Shown: positions 15,224 through 20,859 of the stretch, piece by piece
How the letters are laid out: each line of letters begins with the position of its first letter
How positions within the stretch are numbered: the first letter of the stretch is position 1
NCBI GenBank assembly: GCA_964608595.1
Contig: CAZSOU010000034.1
Coordinates: 1-23,715 of the forward strand
Direction: 5' to 3'
DNA length: 23,715 bases
DNA from: Oleiagrimonas sp964608595
GTDB taxonomy: Bacteria > Pseudomonadota > Gammaproteobacteria > Xanthomonadales > Rhodanobacteraceae
Translations under genes and position numbers: made by a program
The notes under the pieces: model-generated
The model's input: the letters and a program-made list of their open reading frames with translations, nothing else
Databases searched by the model: none
What the model was told of the DNA's origin: nothing

Positions 15224-15502
15224 CTACGACGCGGGGGACGGCAGCATGCCGGGGGCTTCGGCATCGTCTTCGACCACGTCGCGAGCTTCGCCCAGCATGC
15301 TCACCACTTCCCGCACCAGCGGCTCGGCCTTTTCGACACAGCTGTCGGGCACGCCGACACTGATGAAATCGCGTGCCGGCAACTGGCCGATACCGCCGGC
15401 CAGGTACTCGCCGGCAATGAATGCCGGGACGCCCGCCTGCTCCAGGTAGTCCTTGACCAGATGGGCGTCGACAACGGATTCGGCGTGATAAACGGTATGC
15501 AT
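15224..15502 (-). CDS. DUF2007 family small protein
   Basis: A 92-residue cytoplasmic protein with the DUF2007 fold signature: VYHAESVVDAHLVKDYLEQAGVPAFIAG at the N-terminus and FISVGVPDSCVEKAEPLVREV in the middle. The family resembles a small PII-like alpha/beta domain and is annotated as putative signal-transducing, but its function is unknown. The C-terminal ~20 residues are acidic and probably disordered. I take ATG 15502 because the conserved domain begins right there; an open frame extends upstream to 15604 but looks non-coding. No good ribosome binding site precedes it. It is divergent from glnS (104-nt gap) and upstream of apt. Confidence 0.83.
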   Translation of the reverse strand: MHTVYHAESVVDAHLVKDYLEQAGVPAFIAGEYLAGGIGQLPARDFISVGVPDSCVEKAEPLVREVVSMLGEARDVVEDDAEAPGMLPSPAS

Positions 15503-15606
15503 GACTGACAAGCTAAACGCGCCCCGCAGGGAAAGCAAGTGGACGGGCGGCGCCGTGCAATGCGTTAAACTTTGCCGTTTCACCTCCAGCCCGGCACAAC
15601 GCACTC

Positions 15607-17334
15607 ATGGCGAACGAAACAGCTCCCGTCCACAACTTCATTCGCCAGATCGTCATGGACGACCTGGCTTCGGGCAAACACGCCGCCATCCAGACACGTT
15701 TTCCGCCCGAACCCAATGGGCACCTGCATCTTGGCCATGCCAAGGCGATTTGTCTGGACTTCGGTACCGCGGCCGAATTCGAGGGACGCTGCAATTTGCG
15801 CCTGGATGACACCAATCCCGGCAAGGAAGATCCCGCGTTTACCCGAGCCATCAAGGACGAGGTCCGTTGGTTGGGTTTCGAATGGAGCGCCGAGTGCCAT
15901 GCCTCGGATTACTTCGAGGTGTTCTACCGCAGCGCACTCAAGTTGATCGAAGACGGCAAGGCCTACGTGGATGACCTGGATGCCGACCAAGTTCGCGCCT
16001 ACCGCGGCACGCTGACCGAGCCGGGCCGCAATTCGCCTTTTCGCGAACGCTCCGTCGAGGAAAACCTCGCCTTGTTCAAACGCATGCGTGCCGGTGAATT
16101 CGGCGACGGCGAGAAAACCCTGCGCGCCAGGATCGACATGGCCGCCGGCAACATCAACATGCGCGATCCGGCCATCTACCGCATCCGCAAACTGCCCCAT
16201 CCGCGCAGCGGCGACAGCTGGCCGATCTACCCGATGTACGACTACGCCCATTGCCTGTCCGATGCGCTCGAGGGCATCACGCATTCGTTTTGCACGCTGG
16301 AATTCGAGGATCACCGGCCGCTTTACGACTGGTTCGTGGATGCAGTGGATCTGGCCGGTCACCCCGAACTCTGGCGTGATCTCGCCGACGCCGGGTTGCC
16401 GGTCAAGCCGGCCAAGCCGCGTCAGATCGAATTTTCGCGCGGCAACCTCGACTACACCGTCATGAGCAAGCGCAAACTCGCGCAACTGGTGGCCGATGGG
16501 CTGGTCGACGGTTGGGACGACCCGCGCCTGCCGACCCTGGCCGGCGTGCGGCGTCGCGGCTTTCCGGCGGCGGCGATCCGCAATTTCTGGCAGCGTGCCG
16601 GCGTCAGCAAACAGAACAGCGTCATCGAAATGGGCGTGCTCGAAGGTTGCGTGCGCGAGGAGCTGGATACCCGCGCCCCGCGTCGCATGGCGGTGCTCGA
16701 TCCGCTCAAGGTCGTCATCGACAACCTGCCCGAAGATCACGAGGAAACCATCCACTTTCCCAATCACCCCAAGGACGAAAGCTTCGGCGAGCGCACCATT
16801 CCGTTCTCGCGCGAAGTATGGATTGAACGCGGCGATTTTGCCGAAGTGCCGCCCAAGGGCTTCCGTCGCCTGAAGCCCGACGGCGAAGTCCGGCTGCGTG
16901 GCATCGGCATCGTCAAATGCGTGGACGTGGTCAAGGACGACGCGGGCATGCCCGCCACCGTTCATGTCACGCTCGATCCCGACACGCGCCCCGGTTGCGA
17001 AAACGCCAATCGCAAGGTCAAGGGCACGATCCACTGGGTCAGCGCGCGCCATGGCGTGGCGACCGAAGTGCGCCTGTACGACCGCCTGTTCGACATCCCC
17101 GATCCGGATGCCGGCGACGGTGGCTATCAGCACCACATCAATCCCGAATCGCGGCGCATCGTGCAAGCCTGGCTGGAACCGGCCGCCGTGGACGGCGTCA
17201 CCGCGGAAACCTGTTTCCAGTTCGAACGTCTGGGTTATTTCATCGCCGATCGCGAAGACCATGCACCGGACCGCCCGGTTTTCAATCGAACCGTGACCTT
17301 GCGTGATACCTGGACGAGCAAGGCCGGCCGCTGA
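15607..17334 (+). CDS. glnS: glutaminyl-tRNA synthetase
   Basis: A 575-residue class I aminoacyl-tRNA synthetase that charges tRNA-Gln with glutamine using ATP. The nucleotide-binding motif is in FPPEPNGHLHLGHAK (32-46, HIGH = HLGH 41-44). The KMSKS-type loop is VMSKRK (285-290), the bacterial GlnRS form. Glutamine-pocket segments LRLDDTNP (64-71) and YPMYDYAHCLSDALEGITHS (208-227) are present. The C-terminal half (~345-570) is the two-barrel anticodon-binding region. The length is close to E. coli GlnRS (554). The ATG at 15607 has no obvious ribosome binding site. The stop overlaps the start of the next gene (TGATG), suggesting an operon with the VTT protein and rsmE. Presence of glnS means tRNA-Gln is charged directly. 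Confidence 0.99.
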   Translation: MANETAPVHNFIRQIVMDDLASGKHAAIQTRFPPEPNGHLHLGHAKAICLDFGTAAEFEGRCNLRLDDTNPGKEDPAFTRAIKDEVRWLGFEWSAECHASDYFEVFYRSALKLIEDGKAYVDDLDADQVRAYRGTLTEPGRNSPFRERSVEENLALFKRMRAGEFGDGEKTLRARIDMAAGNINMRDPAIYRIRKLPHPRSGDSWPIYPMYDYAHCLSDALEGITHSFCTLEFEDHRPLYDWFVDAVDLAGHPELWRDLADAGLPVKPAKPRQIEFSRGNLDYTVMSKRKLAQLVADGLVDGWDDPRLPTLAGVRRRGFPAAAIRNFWQRAGVSKQNSVIEMGVLEGCVREELDTRAPRRMAVLDPLKVVIDNLPEDHEETIHFPNHPKDESFGERTIPFSREVWIERGDFAEVPPKGFRRLKPDGEVRLRGIGIVKCVDVVKDDAGMPATVHVTLDPDTRPGCENANRKVKGTIHWVSARHGVATEVRLYDRLFDIPDPDAGDGGYQHHINPESRRIVQAWLEPAAVDGVTAETCFQFERLGYFIADREDHAPDRPVFNRTVTLRDTWTSKAGR

Positions 17335-18056
17335 TGAAACGGCTGCGCGCCTTCTTGCCGCTGGTGATATTGATCGCCACCGGCATTGCATTCTTCGCTT
17401 CCGGCGCGCTCGACAATCTGACCCCTGATCAGTTGATCAACAGCCACAGCCGGCTGCAACGCGCCATTGCCGATTTTCCGTGGCTTGCGCGCATGGGCTA
17501 CATCGGTCTGCTGGCGATCATCGTTGCCACCGGCATTCCCGCCAGTGTGGTGATCACCGTGGCCGCGGGATTGTTGTTCGGCATCTGGCAAGCGACCCTG
17601 CTTTCCACGATCGGCGTCCTGCTCGGATCCTGGCTGTTGTTTTTCGCCACGCGTCTGGCGTTGGGCAACGACCGGCACAACGCACCGGCACTGGTGGAAC
17701 GACTGCGCCACGGCTATGCGCATCACCCCGTCAACTACACTTTGTTCTTGCGCGTCGCACCCGGACTGCCGTGGGGTGGCGTCACCGTGGCCCTGGCATG
17801 GCTGCGCTGCTCGTGGCGACTTTTCACCGGTGCGACGGCCGTCGGCGCACTGGTCATGTCCATCATCGAATCGACCATCGGCGCCGGCATCCGCGACGGC
17901 CTGGCGCGAGGCCAGCAACATTTCGATCTGATGGCCATGCTGTTCAACCCGTACATTCTGCTTTCATTGGGCGGATTGGCCATACTCGCATTGCTGCCGT
18001 TGATGTTCGGCCATCTGCATCGACCGCCGCCCTCCTCCGAATCGCGTCCGGATTGA
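17334..18056 (+). CDS. TVP38/TMEM64 (VTT domain) inner-membrane protein
   Basis: A 240-residue polytopic membrane protein. An N-terminal signal-anchor helix (7-27) is followed by a soluble loop, then the VTT/SNARE-associated domain (~55-195). Diagnostic parts are GIPASVVITVAAGLLFG (~65-81), a Gly-rich helix GVLLGSWLLFFATRLALG, and the second half RVAPGLPWGGVTVALA before a long hydrophobic segment. A last helix at ~208-228 precedes a Pro/Ser-rich tail. The superfamily includes DedA-like proteins, with roles in lipid scrambling and membrane energetics; the substrate here is unknown. The ATG overlaps the glnS stop by one base and the stop is 4 nt before rsmE, so it is almost certainly co-transcribed with both. 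Confidence 0.87.
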   Translation: MKRLRAFLPLVILIATGIAFFASGALDNLTPDQLINSHSRLQRAIADFPWLARMGYIGLLAIIVATGIPASVVITVAAGLLFGIWQATLLSTIGVLLGSWLLFFATRLALGNDRHNAPALVERLRHGYAHHPVNYTLFLRVAPGLPWGGVTVALAWLRCSWRLFTGATAVGALVMSIIESTIGAGIRDGLARGQQHFDLMAMLFNPYILLSLGGLAILALLPLMFGHLHRPPPSSESRPD

Positions 18057-18060
18057 AGCC

Positions 18061-18825
18061 ATGCGTCAGATACGCCTGCATGTCGACATGCCGCTGGCCG
18101 GTGTCAGCGAGCTGGAACTGCCTGCCGCGACAGCCCGTCACGCCGTGCGCGTGCTGCGTCTGGCAGCCGGTCAGACACTGACACTGTTCAACGGCGACGG
18201 TTTTGATTACACCGCCACCCTGACACGCAGCGACGGCAAGCGCGCGTGCGTACGCCTGCAATCGCGCCATGCCGTCACCAACGAATCACCGTGGCCGTTG
18301 ACCCTGGTGCAGTGCCTCGCCAAGGGCGACAAGATGGATCGGGTCATGCAGAAAGCGACCGAGCTGGGCGCGTCACGCATCGTGCCGGTCTTCGGCGAGC
18401 GAAGCGACGTGCGACTCGACACCACCCGCGCCGACAAACGCCGCCAGCACTGGCAAGCCATCGTCGCCTCCGCCTGCGAGCAATGCGGACGCGCGTGCCT
18501 GCCGACAGTCGAAACGCCGCAAACCCTGACCAGCTGGCTGTTGGATCAAGGCAGGTCAGACCACGCACTTCGATTGGCGCTGATGCCCGGTGCAAGCCAA
18601 CGCATCCGCGACCTCACCATGCCGGCCGCCGGCGCCACGATTGTCATCGGCCCTGAGGGTGGATTCGGCGAGCGTGATCTGGACGCCCTGCAAACAGCCG
18701 GATTTTCGGGTCTGGTGCTCGGCCCGCGTATTTTGCGGACCGAAACTGCCGGGCTGGCCGTGCTGGCCGCAATCCAGGCGTGCCATGGAGACCATCCGGA
18801 GTCCAAACAACCAGAAGCACCCTGA
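18061..18825 (+). CDS. rsmE: 16S rRNA (uracil(1498)-N(3))-methyltransferase
   Basis: A 254-residue SPOUT-class methyltransferase that methylates N3 of U1498 in helix 44 of 16S rRNA using S-adenosylmethionine. The N-terminal PUA-like domain (1-70) contains HAVRVLRL. The family motifs KGDKMDRVMQKATELG (88-103), IGPEGGF (196-202) and LGPRILRTETA (220-230), which form the knotted cofactor site, are all intact. The length matches the family (~243). The start lies 4 nt after the VTT gene, within the glnS unit. The tail beyond residue 240 is short and unconserved. No clear terminator follows in the 121-nt gap to the convergent chpC. Confidence 0.97.
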   Translation: MRQIRLHVDMPLAGVSELELPAATARHAVRVLRLAAGQTLTLFNGDGFDYTATLTRSDGKRACVRLQSRHAVTNESPWPLTLVQCLAKGDKMDRVMQKATELGASRIVPVFGERSDVRLDTTRADKRRQHWQAIVASACEQCGRACLPTVETPQTLTSWLLDQGRSDHALRLALMPGASQRIRDLTMPAAGATIVIGPEGGFGERDLDALQTAGFSGLVLGPRILRTETAGLAVLAAIQACHGDHPESKQPEAP

Positions 18826-18946
18826 CACGACGCGGCGCCGATTTCCGACACAAGACGTTCGCCCGCCCCGAGCGTCAGCCCGAACAGTCAGGGTCGAACG
18901 ACTGCATTGGATGAAATCCGAGCTCCCGACCTCCGCGGACGTTTGT

Positions 18947-19432
18947 TCAAGCCGCTTCCGCGTCTTCGAGGGCACGAGTGACCTGGCGTTCGATGTAGGC
19001 CAGGTCGGGAATGATGGCTTCTTCGTCGCGGACCATCACGTGTTGTTGCACGCCCGGAGCGGGCTCGCTGCCATCACCCGCGGGGACGAGAATATCGTCG
19101 CTGATGGTGGTCAGACGCGGAAAGCCCTGGGTCACCAGGGCAAGAAACGGCATGTGCGGATTGCCACCGAAAACCTTGAGCACGGTGACTCGCGAGTTGA
19201 GCACGCCTTGCGGTTCCGGGAGACCTGCCAGATTCGAAAACGACACCAGCGGCAAGCGCCAACCACGCCAGCCGACGCGGCCGAGGAACCAGTCGGGCGT
19301 GCCGTCGATGGGCTCGGGGGTCGACAACGTGATGACTTCGGACACCGTGGCGTTGGGCAACAGCAGACGCGCACCGCTGATGGGAATCATGACGCCACGG
19401 ATCTCCCGTGGCAGGTTCGGGTTTTCGTTCAT
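18947..19432 (-). CDS. chpC: CheW-like protein of the Pil-Chp system (ChpC type)
   Basis: A 161-residue protein made almost entirely of one CheW-like domain (~10-150). Visible features are REIRGVMIPISGARLLLPNATVSEVI, WFLGRVGWRGWRLPLVSFSNLAGLP (the core strands of a CheW fold) and a second half starting RVTVLKVFGG. CheW proteins scaffold chemoreceptors to the CheA-type kinase. I name it ChpC because it follows chpA and chpB directly, as in the Pseudomonas pilus chemosensory cluster; the sequence alone would only give CheW-like. The ATG at 19432 overlaps the chpB TGA as ATGA. An upstream in-frame extension to 19675 lies inside chpB and is rejected. The C-terminus is an acidic/Ala helix. Confidence 0.84.
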   Translation of the reverse strand: MNENPNLPREIRGVMIPISGARLLLPNATVSEVITLSTPEPIDGTPDWFLGRVGWRGWRLPLVSFSNLAGLPEPQGVLNSRVTVLKVFGGNPHMPFLALVTQGFPRLTTISDDILVPAGDGSEPAPGVQQHVMVRDEEAIIPDLAYIERQVTRALEDAEAA

Positions 19433-20859
19433 GCGTTGTCCTCGACGAGGCGTCGGGCCAGATCCGACGGCGACCCCTGGAAGGTGGCGAGTCCCTCGGC
19501 CTGGATCGATGCCGCCAGGGTGACGTCGTTGTCGCTGCTTGCGGCGTCGAGCACCCACACCTGGCCGCCGTGCTGCGCGATTTTGCGTGTGCCGGCCAAA
19601 CCGTCGGAACCGCCACCGGACAGGATGATGACCGTCATGTTTTTGCCGAACTCGTCCACCAGCCGGTCCAGGCATTCATCAATCGATGGATCGCCCTGAC
19701 CGTTCACTTCGCCGGCTTGCAGCTTCATGCGACCGTCTCGGCCGAGTCGGCAGTGATGCCCCGCGGGGATCAGCCAGGCTTCGGAGCGACGCGCCATGTC
19801 GCCATCGCTGACGACCTTGACCGGGAGGGGTGTGGAGGTATCCAGGGCGTCGGCCAGCGCACCGGCTTGTTGATCGTGTTGATGCTGCACGATCAGCACC
19901 AGTGCGGGAAACGCTTCCGGCAGGCCGGCCAGAAATTCACCGACTTCGAGCGTGGCGTCAGCGCCGGCCCCCACCAACACGAGGCGATTGACGGGGCTCG
20001 CTTCGGTATCGAGCCTCATTTCACTGACGGTTCTGTCGGCCATGCCTGGCGCAACGGATTCCTCGAGAGACACCAGTTCCAGCTTGGTTTCCGTCTTGAT
20101 CGGTACGGACGTGTCGCCGTCTTCGGGTTTGAGGTAATCGGCCGGTTGCATTTTTTCGATGCCGAATTGGCTGGCATCATCGCGTTCCGCCGGGGGTTCG
20201 GGCGCGGAATCGGCGTCCTCCAGTTCCCAATCGACCGTCGGAGCGGGCGTAGCGATGGTTTGACGCTGCTCGACATCAACGTCCGGAGCGTTTGTATCGG
20301 AATCCGACTCGGAAGCCTCCACCGACGATGTTTCATCCGCTTGTTTCTGCTCGGACAAAATCGCTTCCAACTCGGCGGAAAGGTCATCGGCCGCCATTGG
20401 CGCCGGTGCCGATGCCGTCTCCTGGCGCTCCGCTTCGTCCGGCGTATCGTCGTCGGCCTTTGTCTCCACCGACACGGTTTCGACCCGACGCGCATCGGTC
20501 GGACGTGGTGGATCGACATCGCCGCTGCCGACAAGCTTGACGGCCAGATGCCGTGCCCAGCGCGCCTTGTCCCAGCCGGAAAGGTCACGCGAGGCTTCGG
20601 CATCATTGAACACGACGCGGTGTGCGCTGTCACTCAGCGCAAAATACAGGCTGTCGAGGTGTTCGTCGTCGGTCGGCTCCAGGTTGACCACGATCACATC
20701 GGCGCCACAGTTCGCCAACGCCTCGGGTTGCACGTCGGATGCCGCGCCTTCAAACACGATGCGCGCACCCAATGTGACCAGCGCTTCTCGCAAGTGGGCG
20801 CTCAAATCGGCGTCGGCGAACAACAGTGCCACGCCCGGCGCCGTCATGGTCTCAGTCAT
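19429..20859 (-). CDS. chpB: ChpB-type chemotaxis methylesterase homologue, probably inactive
   Basis: A 476-residue CheB-family protein. The N-terminus (~8-110) resembles a receiver fold (VALLFADADLSAHLREAL; CGADVIVVNLEPTDDE), but Asn59 stands where the phospho-Asp should be and no conserved Lys is evident. A long acidic, low-complexity linker (~115-285) follows. The C-terminal CheB domain (~291-472) keeps His326 (IVQHQH) and Asp419 (LSGGGSDG) of the catalytic triad. The nucleophile segment normally GAS(T)GG reads GAGAD: Gly299 replaces Ser (codon GGC at 19963-19965). Methylesterase activity is therefore unlikely. The ATG at 20859 overlaps the chpA stop by 8 nt and has GGGAGG upstream. In pilus systems ChpB would reset methylation of PilJ; here a scaffold or regulatory role is more plausible (inference). 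Confidence 0.86.
   Translation of the reverse strand: MTETMTAPGVALLFADADLSAHLREALVTLGARIVFEGAASDVQPEALANCGADVIVVNLEPTDDEHLDSLYFALSDSAHRVVFNDAEASRDLSGWDKARWARHLAVKLVGSGDVDPPRPTDARRVETVSVETKADDDTPDEAERQETASAPAPMAADDLSAELEAILSEQKQADETSSVEASESDSDTNAPDVDVEQRQTIATPAPTVDWELEDADSAPEPPAERDDASQFGIEKMQPADYLKPEDGDTSVPIKTETKLELVSLEESVAPGMADRTVSEMRLDTEASPVNRLVLVGAGADATLEVGEFLAGLPEAFPALVLIVQHQHDQQAGALADALDTSTPLPVKVVSDGDMARRSEAWLIPAGHHCRLGRDGRMKLQAGEVNGQGDPSIDECLDRLVDEFGKNMTVIILSGGGSDGLAGTRKIAQHGGQVWVLDAASSDNDVTLAASIQAEGLATFQGSPSDLARRLVEDNA

Noticed and set aside
15560..15575. TAAACT as a possible -10 box for glnS
   Set aside because: The best upstream -35 candidate (TGGACG) is 20 nt away and poorly matched, so no promoter is called.
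15580..17391. 603-codon open frame antisense to glnS
   Set aside because: GC-rich codon bias leaves the complementary frame stop-free. glnS is intact with all motifs, and the antisense product resembles no family I know.
18826..18946. CGTTCG...CGAACG inverted repeat in the rsmE/chpC convergent gap
   Set aside because: Six base pairs around a long loop without T-runs; within chance expectation for GC-rich DNA.
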